From positions 62,001 to 126,000 of the forward strand of contig NZ_RAQJ01000003.1 in assembly GCF_003610635.1 (NCBI RefSeq): a stretch of DNA of 64,000 nt, given 5' to 3'. Under the pieces are notes generated by a model. It made no database searches and was not told where the DNA came from. It worked only from the letters and a program-made list of their open reading frames with translations. The number at the start of each line of letters is the position of its first letter. Position 1 is the stretch's first letter. Shown here in pieces: positions 1 to 8,714 of the stretch. This DNA comes from Ichthyenterobacterium magnum (lineage in GTDB: Bacteria; Bacteroidota; Bacteroidia; Flavobacteriales; Flavobacteriaceae). The translations under genes were made by a program, and so were the position numbers.

Positions 1-746
1 TTTTTAACAATACCTTCTAGTACTTGACCTTTTTCTAATTGACCAATAATTTCTTTTTTCTGCTCTTCGATATCTGCTTCGATAAGCGCTTTATGAGATA
101 CAACTATGTTTTTGAATTCGTGGTTGATTTTCACAACTTTAAATTCCATAGTTTTGTTTACATATTGATCGTAATCTCTAATTGGCTTCACGTCAATTTG
201 AGAACCTGGTAAGAATGCTTCAATACCAAATACATCAACGATCATACCTCCTTTAGTTCTGCATTTTACAAAACCATTTACGATTTCACCTGTATCATGT
301 GCATTGTTCACACGATCCCAAGCTTTAATTACTCTTGCTTTTCTGTGAGATAATACTAATTGACCTGTAGCGTCTTCACGTACATCAATTAATACTTCTA
401 CTTTGTCACCAACTTTTAAATCTGGATTGTAACGGAACTCATTAAGAGAGATTACACCTTCAGACTTAGCGTTAATGTCAATAATAGCATCACGATCGCT
501 AATGTGAATTACTTCACCTTCAACTACTTCGTCATCTAAAGTGTCAACGAAATTTTCTGATACTAATTTTTCAAATTCTTCTAATTGTTTGTCATCAACT
601 GGATCAATTCCTTCTTCGTAATTGTGCCAATTAAAGTCTTTTAAAAATTTGTCTGGATTTGCTTGAGCTTCAGATACTACTGGAGCTTCTACTGTAGTTG
701 CTTCAGTTGCTACAACTTCAGCTTGTTTTGTTTCTTTTTCAGCCAT
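1..746 (-). CDS. rpsA: 30S ribosomal protein S1, 3' part cut by window edge
   Basis: Ribosomal protein S1 binds mRNA on the 30S subunit and helps initiation on transcripts lacking a Shine-Dalgarno sequence, the usual situation in Bacteroidota. About 248 N-terminal residues are visible; the rest lies beyond position 1. The protein starts MAEKETKQAEVV at 746, has an acidic low-complexity N-terminal stretch of about 70 residues, then an S1/OB repeat from about residue 75 (EGEVIHISDRDAIIDI) and a second one (FVKCRTKGGMIVDVFG), and a third begins at the edge. A good TAnnTTTG promoter and a leader of about 115 bases with a stem lie upstream. The identity is secure from the repeats; only the C-terminal S1 repeats cannot be inspected. 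Confidence 0.95.
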   Translation of the reverse strand, partial: MAEKETKQAEVVATEATTVEAPVVSEAQANPDKFLKDFNWHNYEEGIDPVDDKQLEEFEKLVSENFVDTLDDEVVEGEVIHISDRDAIIDINAKSEGVISLNEFRYNPDLKVGDKVEVLIDVREDATGQLVLSHRKARVIKAWDRVNNAHDTGEIVNGFVKCRTKGGMIVDVFGIEAFLPGSQIDVKPIRDYDQYVNKTMEFKVVKINHEFKNIVVSHKALIEADIEEQKKEIIGQLEKGQVLEGIVK

Positions 747-865
747 GTGCTGATTAAAATTTGTATTCTGTATGCTTTGGAAATTTTAAGCGATTCACAC
801 ACAGAAGTGTTATTAATTGTTTTGGTTTCATCCTTTTATCTTCCAATCTTTCGCTAAAAGGAGTG

Positions 866-897
866 CAAAAATACAATTAATAGATTATACAACCAAA
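866..897 (-). promoter_or_regulatory. Probable Bacteroidota-type promoter of rpsA
   Basis: On the minus strand a TTTG (894-897) is followed after 20 bases by TATTTTTG (866-873), matching the known -33 TTTG / -7 TAnnTTTG consensus of Bacteroidota sigma-ABfr. Transcription would start near 860, leaving a leader of roughly 115 bases before the rpsA start at 746. Confidence 0.6.
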
Positions 898-1029
898 TAA
901 TTACACGTATTATAATTCATTTAATTTGAAGTTCTAAAATGTTAATAATGAGTACTAAACAGATTATATTTTTGGCATTTAAATTGATATATTTACGAGT
1001 AAGTATTAACATTAAAAACTATAATTATT

Positions 1030-1407
1030 ATGATAAAGGCTAAATATAAAAATGTATTGGATTTAGGCCAAGAACTAGGCATTCAAAATGGCGATGTTTC
1101 TGAAGAAAATGGTGTATTAAAAGTGTCTGGAGCCGCAAAAACACAGTATGAGAAAAACTTGCTTTGGGATAGCATTAAAGCATCTGGTGGTGAAAACCCT
1201 AGCGACATTATTGCAGACATAAAAGTTATTGATGATACTGTATACCATAGACATACTGTAAAAAGTGGAGAGACTTTAGGAAAAATTGCAAAGCATTATT
1301 ATGGTGATGCTATGAAGTATAAAGACATCTTTACGGCTAATTCAGACATATTAAAAAACCCTGATTTAATTTATCCAGATCAAGAATTGATTATTCCGAA
1401 TTTATAA
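1030..1407 (+). CDS. BON-like/LysM domain protein (Kbp/YgaU-like)
   Basis: A 125-residue protein with a C-terminal LysM domain at about residues 74-124 (HTVKSGETLGKIAKHYYGD, ending in YPDQELIIPNL). The first 70 residues resemble the BON half of the E. coli potassium-binding protein Kbp (YgaU), which has the same domain order and is about 149 residues long. There is no signal peptide, so it should be cytoplasmic, as Kbp is. By family analogy it may bind K+ or respond to osmotic or envelope stress; that is inference. It stands alone, divergent from rpsA, and ends at a strong bidirectional terminator shared with cmk. Confidence 0.8.
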   Translation: MIKAKYKNVLDLGQELGIQNGDVSEENGVLKVSGAAKTQYEKNLLWDSIKASGGENPSDIIADIKVIDDTVYHRHTVKSGETLGKIAKHYYGDAMKYKDIFTANSDILKNPDLIYPDQELIIPNL

Positions 1408-1420
1408 TCTATAAAGACAT

Positions 1421-1472
1421 AAAAAAAGCGACCATACTTCGACAAGCTCAGTAATCAAGGTCGCTTTTTTTT
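1421..1472. terminator. Bidirectional terminator carrying the CTTCGACAAGCTCAG repeat
   Basis: A 12-bp stem (1422-1433 with 1459-1470, GCGACC/GGTCGC flanked by A and T tracts) encloses a 25-base loop holding CTTCGACAAGCTCAGTAA. It separates the convergent LysM gene and cmk. Nearly the same 50 bases recur at 29090-29141 and 29844-29896. Confidence 0.85.
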
Positions 1473-2166
1473 ATTCGTTTAACTCAATTTTTTCTAAAGC
1501 TAAATTCAACACTTTTTCAAATTGTTCTTCTAAAGTTAAATTAGAATTATCTATCTCTATTGCGTCTTCTGCTTTCATTAAAGGTGAATCTTCTCTAGTT
1601 GAATCGATATAATCGCGTGTTTTTACATTTTCTAAAACATCATCATAGACAACATCATCTCCTCGCTCTATTAATTCTATATATCTTCGTTTTGCTCTTC
1701 GCTCTGCTGAAGCTGTCATAAATAGTTTAAGCTCGGCATCTGGAAAAACCACGGTTCCAATATCTCTACCATCCATAACAACACCTTTATCTTTCCCGAA
1801 GTTTTGTTGTTGCTTGACTAATTGTTTACGAACTTCAGAAACTGTTGCTATTTGACTCACAAACTGAGAGACTTCTAAAGTTCTAATCTCTTTTTCGACA
1901 TTTTCTCCATTTAAAAACAACTCTGCAAAACCTAAATCTTCATTAAACTTAAAGCTAATATTTATATTATTAAGTTGATCAACAAGTTGGTCTTGGTCAA
2001 AGCAATCTTTTTCTATAAACCCATTTTGCAGAGCATATAAAGTAACAGCTCTGTACATTGCACCAGAATCAACAAACACATATCCTAGAGTTTTTGCCAA
2101 ACGCTTGGCAACTGTGCTTTTTCCTGTTGAAGAAAATCCATCTATAGCAATTGTAATTTTATTCAT
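1471..2166 (-). CDS. cmk: (d)CMP kinase (cytidylate kinase)
   Basis: Phosphorylates CMP and dCMP with ATP in pyrimidine nucleotide recycling, in the cytoplasm. The 231-residue protein has the P-loop GFSSTGKS at residues 10-17, the DSGAMYRAVTLYAL substrate segment at 33-46 and the diagnostic MDGRDIGTVVFP at 131-142, then the arginine-rich lid (AERRAKRRYIEL). The length fits the family. It is translationally coupled to porQ, since the porQ stop and the cmk start overlap as TAATG at 2164-2168. The porQ-cmk pairing is common in Flavobacteriaceae and probably reflects co-transcription rather than shared function. Confidence 0.96.
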   Translation of the reverse strand: MNKITIAIDGFSSTGKSTVAKRLAKTLGYVFVDSGAMYRAVTLYALQNGFIEKDCFDQDQLVDQLNNINISFKFNEDLGFAELFLNGENVEKEIRTLEVSQFVSQIATVSEVRKQLVKQQQNFGKDKGVVMDGRDIGTVVFPDAELKLFMTASAERRAKRRYIELIERGDDVVYDDVLENVKTRDYIDSTREDSPLMKAEDAIEIDNSNLTLEEQFEKVLNLALEKIELNE

Positions 2167-3185
2167 TAACGTAAATCTATTTGTAATCCAAAAAAACTTG
2201 TGTTTGCAGCACTAGTATATCTTGCATGTGTATAACTAAATCTCATTTTATTAAGCTTTAAGCCAATACCAAAAGACAAACCAGAGAAGTTTCGCTGATC
2301 TACAATTCGTAATTCTTCTGCTCTTCTAAAGTTATAGCCTAATCTAATACTAAATCCTCTATCTGGAAATAATTCGGCACCTAAAATTGTATGACGTAAT
2401 GCTTTATTAAGAAAACCTACTTCTTCTTGAGTTTGATTTCCATCTAAATCTGTTGTAGCACGTGCAGGGTTAGCCACTCCTATTGGCCATTTTTGAAGAT
2501 TCTCAAAAGTTAAGTGCCAACGTAATGGCATATTTTCTAAAGTTTGAGACATACCAAAACTAATTTCTAAAGGCAGTTTTTCACGCAAACCGGCAAAGGT
2601 TACAATTTGAGTTCCTACATTTCTAATTGTAAGTGCTGCATGAAAATCTAATCTTTCATTAATATACATTGCTCCAAAATCTGCAGCAATCCCAATCGAG
2701 TTGTATTGTTCTAATTTAGATGCTATAAGTTTAGCATTAACTCCTAAATAAAAATCGGTAAACGGAATATTATACGCGTATCCAGCAGATAGAGCGCCTT
2801 CTGTACCTGTAAAAGTACCTGTAGAAACACCATTAACATCATAGCCATCAAATGTGCCGTAGTTAATATATGTCATCCCAACATGAAATGTTTGTACATG
2901 ACGATCCCAAGTGTATGCATATGCTGCAGTACCATAACTTATACCTCCTAAATAGCTTGAATAGTTTACAGCTAACTGATTATCCATTTCTGCATTAATT
3001 GTGGCTGGATTGTATAGTCCACTAGTTACATCATAATCGTAATTAGTGAGTACTTTACCACCAAGTGCAGCTTGACGAGGAGACGATACTAAGTTTAAAA
3101 ACTGATATGTAGATTCACCTCCAAGCTGTGCAAAAACACTTGTGCAGCAGACAAAAAACAAAACAGTGGTAACCTTCTTTAGCAT
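2166..3185 (-). CDS. porQ: Type IX secretion system protein PorQ
   Basis: An outer-membrane barrel protein of the PorV/PorQ (FadL-like) group. In the type IX secretion system PorQ works with PorU, PorV and PorZ in the cell-surface attachment complex that cleaves C-terminal signals of secreted proteins. The 339 residues begin with a signal peptide (MLKKVTTVLFFVCCTSVFAQ), then the conserved start LGGESTYQFLNLVSSPRQAALGG and alternating beta strands to a C-terminal ...FFGLQIDLR typical of barrel ends. It lies between lon and cmk and overlaps cmk by one base. No other T9SS gene is in the window, as expected, because these genes are scattered in the phylum. Confidence 0.93.
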   Translation of the reverse strand: MLKKVTTVLFFVCCTSVFAQLGGESTYQFLNLVSSPRQAALGGKVLTNYDYDVTSGLYNPATINAEMDNQLAVNYSSYLGGISYGTAAYAYTWDRHVQTFHVGMTYINYGTFDGYDVNGVSTGTFTGTEGALSAGYAYNIPFTDFYLGVNAKLIASKLEQYNSIGIAADFGAMYINERLDFHAALTIRNVGTQIVTFAGLREKLPLEISFGMSQTLENMPLRWHLTFENLQKWPIGVANPARATTDLDGNQTQEEVGFLNKALRHTILGAELFPDRGFSIRLGYNFRRAEELRIVDQRNFSGLSFGIGLKLNKMRFSYTHARYTSAANTSFFGLQIDLR

Positions 3186-3247
3186 AAGTTTGCAAAGTAA
3201 ATAAATCTATCTTAAAACGAATGTATGTTTGTTTTATTTTTAATGCA

Positions 3248-3281
3248 TAAAAAAAAGGCAACAAAACGTTGCCTTTTTAAG
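3248..3281 (-). terminator. Terminator downstream of lon
   Basis: An 11-bp stem (3252-3262 with 3268-3278, GGCAAC/GTTGCC plus A/T pairs) with a five-base loop and a long minus-strand T tract. It starts at the lon stop codon and precedes porQ, which is on the same strand, so porQ probably has its own promoter in 3186-3247. Confidence 0.85.
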
Positions 3282-5732
3282 TTATAATTTCTTTGCATTA
3301 GAAACTTTTTGTTTTATAAGCGCTAGTTTTAAAACATCACTCATATCACTGACATAATGAAATTTTAAGCCTTTTAGGTATTCTGGTTTAATCTCATCAA
3401 TGTCTCTTTTATTCTCTTCGCAAAGCAATATCTCTTTAATTTTAGCACGTTTTGCTGCTAATATTTTTTCTTTAATTCCTCCAACAGGAAGCACTTTCCC
3501 TCTTAATGTAATCTCTCCTGTCATTGCCAAGCTTTTCTTTACTTTTCTTTGTGTAAATAACGACACTAATGACGTTAACATCGTTACGCCTGCACTTGGT
3601 CCATCTTTAGGTGTTGCGCCTTCAGGAACGTGAATATGCACATTATACTTTTCGAACACTTCTGGTTTAATACCAAATTCATCTGCATTAGCTTTTATAT
3701 ATTCCATTGCTATTGTTGCAGATTCTTTCATTACTTTCCCTAAGTTACCAGTAATGGTCAAGTTTCCTTTTCCTTTAGATAAAATAGATTCGATAAATAA
3801 TATATCACCACCTACTCTAGTCCAAGCCAAGCCCGTAACTACTCCTGCAACATTATTGTTTTCGTATTTATCACGTTCTAATCTTGGAGCTCCTAATACT
3901 TCAATAACATCTTCATTAGAAATCTTTGCATTATAGTCTTCTTCCATTGCAATATTTTTTGCTGCATAACGCACCATTTTTGCAATTTGTTTTTCTAAGC
4001 CACGAACACCAGATTCTCTTGTGTAGCCTTCTACAATTTTTTCTAATTGTGGTTTAGCAATTTTTATGTGCTTGTCTTTAAGACCATGCTCTTCTATCTG
4101 CTTTGGTAATAAATGACGCTTACCAATTTCTACTTTTTCTTCGATAGTATAACCAGAAACATTAATAATTTCCATTCGATCTCTTAATGCAGGTTGAATT
4201 GTATTCAAGCTATTAGATGTTGCAATGAACATGACTTTTGATAGGTCGTAACCCATTTCCAGAAAATTATCATAAAACTCACTATTTTGTTCTGGGTCTA
4301 AAACTTCTAACATAGCTGAAGAAGGATCACCTTGATGAGAATTTGACAACTTATCTATTTCGTCTAAAACAAAAACAGGGTTTGAAGTACCAGCTTTTTT
4401 CAAACTCTGAAGAATTCGTCCTGGCATCGCTCCTATATATGTTTTTCTATGGCCTCTAATTTCTGCTTCATCTCTTAAACCTCCTAAAGACATACGAACA
4501 TACTCTCTACCTAATGCTTCTGCAATAGATTTTCCTAAAGATGTTTTACCAACTCCTGGAGGTCCATACAAACATAAAATTGGAGATTTCATGTCATTAC
4601 GAAGTTTTAAAACTGCTAAATATTCTATGATTCTCTTTTTTACGTCATCTAGACCATAATGGTCTCTGTCTAAAATTTTCTTAGCACGTTTTAAATCAAA
4701 CTTATCTTCACTAAATTCATTCCAAGGTAAATCAAGAAATAAATCTAAGTAGTTACGCTGGATAGAATACTCAGCAACCTGAGGATTCATGCGTTGCATT
4801 TTTGCTAGTTCTTTATCAAAATGTTCTGCAACTTTTTCATCCCAAACTTTATCTTTAGCACGCATTCTCATCTCTTCTAACTCTTCTCCAGAAGAAACAC
4901 CTCCAAGTTCTTCTTGAATGGTTTTCATTTGCTGATGTAAGAAATATTCGCGCTGCTGCTGATTCATGTCGCTTTGCACCTTAGATTGAATATCATTTTT
5001 AAGCTCCAATTTTTGAAACTCAACATTCATATACTTTAAGGTTGCAAGCGCACGTTCTTTTAAATCGTTTATCTCTAAAAGTTTTTGTTTTTCTTCTACT
5101 GAAAGATTCATATTAGAAGACACAAAATTTACAAGAAATGAATTGCTTTCTATATTTTTAATAGCAAAAGTGGCTTCTGTAGGAATGTTTGGACTATCCT
5201 TTATTATTTGAAGTGCCAACTCTTTAATAGATTCTATAATTGCAGAAAACTCTTGGTTATCTACTGCTGGTTTAGCTTCTGCTACATCTTTAACTGTTGC
5301 TGTTATATAAGGTTTCTCTTGTACGACTTCATTAATTTCAAAACGTTTTTTGCCTTGAATAATAATAGTTGTATTACCATCAGGCATTTTTAATACTTTA
5401 AGAATTCTTGCTACAGTTCCTTTTTTAAAAATATCTTTAGCAGTTGGATCTTCTACTGTTTCATCTTTTTGAGATACAACACCAATAACTTTACCGCCTT
5501 TATTTGCATCATTAATTAGTTTAATTGATTTGTCTCGTCCTGCTGTAATAGGTATTACAACACCTGGAAAAAGAACCGTATTACGCAATGGTAATATTGG
5601 TAAAGATTCTGGAAGTACTTCACTATTTATTTTTGCTTCGTCTTCAGGCGTCATTAAAGGAATTAACTCAGAATTTTCATCAAACTCCTGTAATGACAAA
5701 CTGTCAAGACTTATAAAATTAGATTTTGCCAT
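3282..5732 (-). CDS. lon: ATP-dependent endopeptidase La (Lon)
   Basis: Soluble AAA+ protease that degrades misfolded and regulatory proteins. The 816 residues show the LonB-type substrate domain ([15 protein letters not shown], residues 44-58), a long helical linker (250-310), Walker [10 protein letters not shown] at 390-398, the FVLDEIDK Walker B, and the C-terminal serine protease domain with catalytic Ser713 ([12 protein letters not shown]) and Lys756 (GGIKEK). The length is normal for LonA. It has its own terminator (3248-3281) and is divergent from the sigma-factor operon across a 228-base intergenic region. No heat-shock operator is recognisable. Confidence 0.98.
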   Translation of the reverse strand: MAKSNFISLDSLSLQEFDENSELIPLMTPEDEAKINSEVLPESLPILPLRNTVLFPGVVIPITAGRDKSIKLINDANKGGKVIGVVSQKDETVEDPTAKDIFKKGTVARILKVLKMPDGNTTIIIQGKKRFEINEVVQEKPYITATVKDVAEAKPAVDNQEFSAIIESIKELALQIIKDSPNIPTEATFAIKNIESNSFLVNFVSSNMNLSVEEKQKLLEINDLKERALATLKYMNVEFQKLELKNDIQSKVQSDMNQQQREYFLHQQMKTIQEELGGVSSGEELEEMRMRAKDKVWDEKVAEHFDKELAKMQRMNPQVAEYSIQRNYLDLFLDLPWNEFSEDKFDLKRAKKILDRDHYGLDDVKKRIIEYLAVLKLRNDMKSPILCLYGPPGVGKTSLGKSIAEALGREYVRMSLGGLRDEAEIRGHRKTYIGAMPGRILQSLKKAGTSNPVFVLDEIDKLSNSHQGDPSSAMLEVLDPEQNSEFYDNFLEMGYDLSKVMFIATSNSLNTIQPALRDRMEIINVSGYTIEEKVEIGKRHLLPKQIEEHGLKDKHIKIAKPQLEKIVEGYTRESGVRGLEKQIAKMVRYAAKNIAMEEDYNAKISNEDVIEVLGAPRLERDKYENNNVAGVVTGLAWTRVGGDILFIESILSKGKGNLTITGNLGKVMKESATIAMEYIKANADEFGIKPEVFEKYNVHIHVPEGATPKDGPSAGVTMLTSLVSLFTQRKVKKSLAMTGEITLRGKVLPVGGIKEKILAAKRAKIKEILLCEENKRDIDEIKPEYLKGLKFHYVSDMSDVLKLALIKQKVSNAKKL

Positions 5733-5960
5733 ATTATTTTTAGGTCATTCTGTCATCAAAACAACAGAATTAGTTTTCTTATTAATTAATATTAGATTGA
5801 GTTTTTACTGAAAACCAAGTATTTACAATGTAAACTCAATTATCTACCTTTATATAATTTCAATAGTTATGCCATTACTAAATATCATAATAAAAACTTT
5901 TTTTAATGAAAGTGTAACAAACCAAATTAATCTACATCTTTATTTTAAAGCACTAGTTTT

Positions 5961-6521
5961 TTGTTACTAACCAATCAAAACATAAAAGAGTTATTGCAAC
6001 TTTGTAAAGTAAACAACCAAAGCGCGCAACTGGAAGTTTATAATCGATATTACAAAGCCATGTATAACACAGCCTACAGAATTGTGAAAGATAATTTTGA
6101 AGCTGAAAATATTATGCAAAATTCTTTTCTGATAGCTTTTACCAAACTCGATAGCTTAAAAGAAGCAAACACTTTTGGTAGTTGGTTAAAGCGCATTGTA
6201 ATTAATAACAGTATTTACCATTATAAAAAAAATAGTAAATACAACGCTATTCCTTTAGATGATGTAATGTATAAAATTGAAGATAGCTCTAATGATATAG
6301 AAAATCATGAGATTACAAATATAAAAGCTGCTCAGGTATTAGATACTATGAAACTGCTTAAAGACAACTATCAAATATGTTTGACTTTACATTTAATTGA
6401 AGGTTACGATTATGAAGAAGTTTCAGAAATCATGAACATTTCTCAAGCAAACTCTAGAACGATGATATCTCGCGCTAAAGAAAGCTTAAGGCAAAAATTA
6501 GAACCAATAGTTCAACATTAA
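5961..6521 (+). CDS. RNA polymerase sigma-70 factor, ECF type
   Basis: A 186-residue extracytoplasmic-function-type sigma factor: region 2 at about 20-90 (YKAMYNTAYRIVKDNFEAENIMQNSFLIAF and TFGSWLKRIVIN) and region 4 at about 125-180 (CLTLHLIEGYDYEEVSEIMNIS, with a helix-turn-helix). The start is a TTG at 5961. An in-frame stop ends at 5948 and there is no ATG before the conserved region, so TTG is the only reasonable choice. It leads a three-gene operon: 12 bases after its stop comes a small single-pass membrane protein in the position of an anti-sigma factor, then a GIN-repeat protein. What it responds to is unknown. Confidence 0.88.
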   Translation: MLLTNQNIKELLQLCKVNNQSAQLEVYNRYYKAMYNTAYRIVKDNFEAENIMQNSFLIAFTKLDSLKEANTFGSWLKRIVINNSIYHYKKNSKYNAIPLDDVMYKIEDSSNDIENHEITNIKAAQVLDTMKLLKDNYQICLTLHLIEGYDYEEVSEIMNISQANSRTMISRAKESLRQKLEPIVQH

Positions 6522-6533
6522 AATTATATATAA

Positions 6534-7091
6534 ATGAAGAAGACAACTATCGACACTTTATTTGAAACATTACATAATGAATTTAATGTTGAAACACCAA
6601 GTTCTGGTCATGAGCATAGGTTTTTAAACAAGTTACAAAATCAAAATAATGTTCTGGTAAATTCAGCAGCTAAAAAATCTAGTTTTTGGAAACCATTTAT
6701 AAGTATAGCTGCAACAATTATTATATGCTTTGGGATATTTACCGTTTATCAATCTCAACAAGTTGGATCTAGAGAACTCGCAAGTGTTTCTCCTGCAATG
6801 GCAGAAACTCAAACACTGTTTACAACTGCAATAAAAACTGAATTAAGCAAACTTAACAGTGAAGATACACCTGAGTTTCAAGAGTTAATTGTTGATGCTT
6901 TATTTGAAATTAAAGTCCTAGAAGAAGATTATAATCAATTAACATTAGGATTAAACGTTGCTCCTGATGATGAGTTAATTATTACAGCCATGATTTTAAA
7001 TTTTCAAAGTAGAATTGAGGTATTACAAAACGTAAGAGAAAAAATAGAATTAGCAAAAAAACAAAATACAACTAGTGCTTTACAATTATAA
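6534..7091 (+). CDS. Single-pass membrane protein, possible anti-sigma factor
   Basis: A 185-residue protein with an N-terminal cytoplasmic part (residues 1-50), one transmembrane helix at about 52-73 (FWKPFISIAATIIICFGIF) and an alpha-helical C-terminal part outside the membrane. The layout, and its place directly behind an ECF sigma gene, are those of Bacteroidota anti-sigma factors, but I see no zinc-binding HxxxCxxC motif, so this is inferred from context only. The N-terminal half has HEHRFLNKL, seen in similar unnamed flavobacterial proteins. Its end lies 37 bases before the next start, so the genes are likely co-transcribed. Confidence 0.7.
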   Translation: MKKTTIDTLFETLHNEFNVETPSSGHEHRFLNKLQNQNNVLVNSAAKKSSFWKPFISIAATIIICFGIFTVYQSQQVGSRELASVSPAMAETQTLFTTAIKTELSKLNSEDTPEFQELIVDALFEIKVLEEDYNQLTLGLNVAPDDELIITAMILNFQSRIEVLQNVREKIELAKKQNTTSALQL

Positions 7092-7128
7092 TAACAAACC
7101 AAAAAAAACAATTAAAAAAACGAGTATT

Positions 7129-7857
7129 ATGAAAAAATCAATCTTATTATTAGCCTTAACATTAATGTCTATTAATGTTAGTAACGCACAAATTTTTGGA
7201 AACAAAAAAATAAAAGGTAATGGTAATGTTACAACTGCAACTAGAACTACTTCTGACTATAACGGTATTAAATGTGCAGGTTCTATGGACTATATATTAG
7301 TAAAAGGAACAGAAGGTAAAATCACTATAGAAGGTGAAGAAAATTTATTAGAATATATTATAACAGAAGTTAAGAATGGCAATTTAATTGTTAAAACAAA
7401 AAAGAATGCAAACTTAAGCCCTAGTTGGAATAAAACTATAAAAATTACTATTCCGTTTCAAGATATTGAAAAAGTTTCTTTAGCTGGTTCTGGTGATTTA
7501 TGGAATGAAGATAAAATTAACGCTTCATCATTTAGTGTATCACTAGCTGGTTCTGGTGATGTAATCATAAACATCGATGCTTCTTCTGTAAAAGGCAGTA
7601 TTGCTGGATCTGGTGATTTAACATTAAAAGGAACTACAAATGATTTAGAGGCTAAAGTTGCAGGTTCTGGTGATTTTCACGGATTTGGTTTAGAAGCAAA
7701 TAATACAACTGTTTCTGTTGCAGGTTCTGGTGATGCCCAAGTTGTAAGTAATAAAACTTTAAAAGCTCGTGTAGCAGGAACTGGAGACATCAATTATAAA
7801 GGTAATCCTGATAAAAAAGACACTAAAGTTGCTGGTTCTGGAAGTATTAGCAACTAA
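7129..7857 (+). CDS. Head GIN domain (DUF2807) surface protein
   Basis: A 242-residue exported protein. The start is set at the ATG at 7129, which gives a clean signal peptide (MKKSILLLALTLMSINVSNAQ); a longer frame from 7075 overlaps the upstream gene and would bury the signal. The mature protein is DUF2807, described as an auto-transporter adhesin head GIN domain. Seven copies of a short turn motif, A-G-(S/T)-G-(D/S), recur about every 15-25 residues (SLAGSGDLW, SIAGSGDLT, KVAGSGDFH, RVAGTGDIN and so on), which suggests a right-handed beta-solenoid. It is the last gene of the sigma operon and is probably its output at the cell surface. Confidence 0.85.
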   Translation: MKKSILLLALTLMSINVSNAQIFGNKKIKGNGNVTTATRTTSDYNGIKCAGSMDYILVKGTEGKITIEGEENLLEYIITEVKNGNLIVKTKKNANLSPSWNKTIKITIPFQDIEKVSLAGSGDLWNEDKINASSFSVSLAGSGDVIINIDASSVKGSIAGSGDLTLKGTTNDLEAKVAGSGDFHGFGLEANNTTVSVAGSGDAQVVSNKTLKARVAGTGDINYKGNPDKKDTKVAGSGSISN

Positions 7858-7863
7858 AAATTT

Positions 7864-7911
7864 AATTGCATAAAAAAAGCCTCTCAAATGTGAGGCTTTT
7901 TTTATGCAATT
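7864..7911. terminator. Strong bidirectional terminator
   Basis: A perfect 20-bp inverted repeat (7864-7883 with 7892-7911) around an eight-base loop, with GCCTC/GAGGC at the loop end and A/T tracts outside. It serves both the GIN-protein gene and the convergent lipocalin-like gene. Confidence 0.92.
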
Positions 7912-7921
7912 ATTCTATTTC

Positions 7922-8668
7922 TTATTGTCTTGTATAAATAAAGGTTAAATCTTGTGATACTGTTACAGTTGCATCGTTACTATCAAAAGCAATAAAGCCT
8001 TGAGGAACGACCGTGGACAATTGGTTACCGCTAAGTGTCCAAACAGACTCGACATCAAACTCATCTATAATTGTTATTTCATTATCAACTTGAGTCCAAG
8101 TGAAATTGGTATTATCAACTTCTTCTACACAATCTACTGTGTAAATATATGAATCTGTTGTACCTGTTTCTATTTCAAACTCTACATCTGCATAAGATGT
8201 ACTCATCATAATCCCTGTATTGTCTGCATTAAACACTAGAGTTTCATTATCATAACAATCAAATTCTGCTAATAAATCCGTACTTTCCTCTCCATCGTTA
8301 TTAATATCTACTGGCTCAGTAGAGATCCAAGATGTAGCTAGCCAAGTGCCAACAATTCCTTCATTAGGTACAGTATCATTTGTGCAATCTCCTAAAGCAT
8401 CTATGGCTGTTTGTATGTTACCGTCTTCGTCACCACAAGCTAAACTTTGCGCTTGCAAAGCTACCTTATAAGCTGCACACAAAGCAGCATAATTATCTTC
8501 AGTTGCGCTTGCAAAAGACAATGCTGCATTTGCCGTATTCAACAATGCTGCTTCACAAGATAAATTTGGATCTGTACTAATATCAAAATCACTATCTAAT
8601 GGTTCATCTTCGCATGTAAATGCTGTTAATAAAATCAAACAAGTTAACAGGCCAAATAATTTTTTCAT
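7922..8668 (-). CDS. Lipocalin-like lipoprotein
   Basis: A 248-residue predicted lipoprotein. The start at 8668 gives MKKLFGLLTCLILLTAFTC, ending in a Cys followed by acidic residues, the loose lipobox usual in Bacteroidota; a longer frame from 8710 would add residues before the signal. The middle (about 30-95) is helical with paired cysteines (CEAALLNTANAAL, CAAYKVALQAQSLACG). From about residue 105 comes a lipocalin-like barrel (VGTWLATSW, then FNADNTGIM, WTQVDNEITI, WTLSGNQLS, LTFIYTRQ). The ligand is unknown. It is 46 bases downstream of the UMF1 transporter on the same strand. Confidence 0.78.
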   Translation of the reverse strand: MKKLFGLLTCLILLTAFTCEDEPLDSDFDISTDPNLSCEAALLNTANAALSFASATEDNYAALCAAYKVALQAQSLACGDEDGNIQTAIDALGDCTNDTVPNEGIVGTWLATSWISTEPVDINNDGEESTDLLAEFDCYDNETLVFNADNTGIMMSTSYADVEFEIETGTTDSYIYTVDCVEEVDNTNFTWTQVDNEITIIDEFDVESVWTLSGNQLSTVVPQGFIAFDSNDATVTVSQDLTFIYTRQ

Positions 8669-8714
8669 AATAAACTGAATTTGGGTTTTCACAAACATAC
8701 TAATTTTCATTTAA

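Noticed and set aside
663-857. A 64-residue plus-strand open frame over the start of rpsA
   Set aside because: It is antisense to rpsA and its leader, cysteine- and phenylalanine-rich without a recognisable domain; a shadow frame.
7075-7128. N-terminal extension of the GIN protein
   Set aside because: It overlaps the preceding gene and would place 18 polar residues before a perfect signal peptide.
7480-7850. Repeated GGTTCTGGTGAT words as a possible CRISPR-like array
   Set aside because: They are the in-frame AGSGD turns of the GIN protein with uneven spacing, not identical repeats with spacers.
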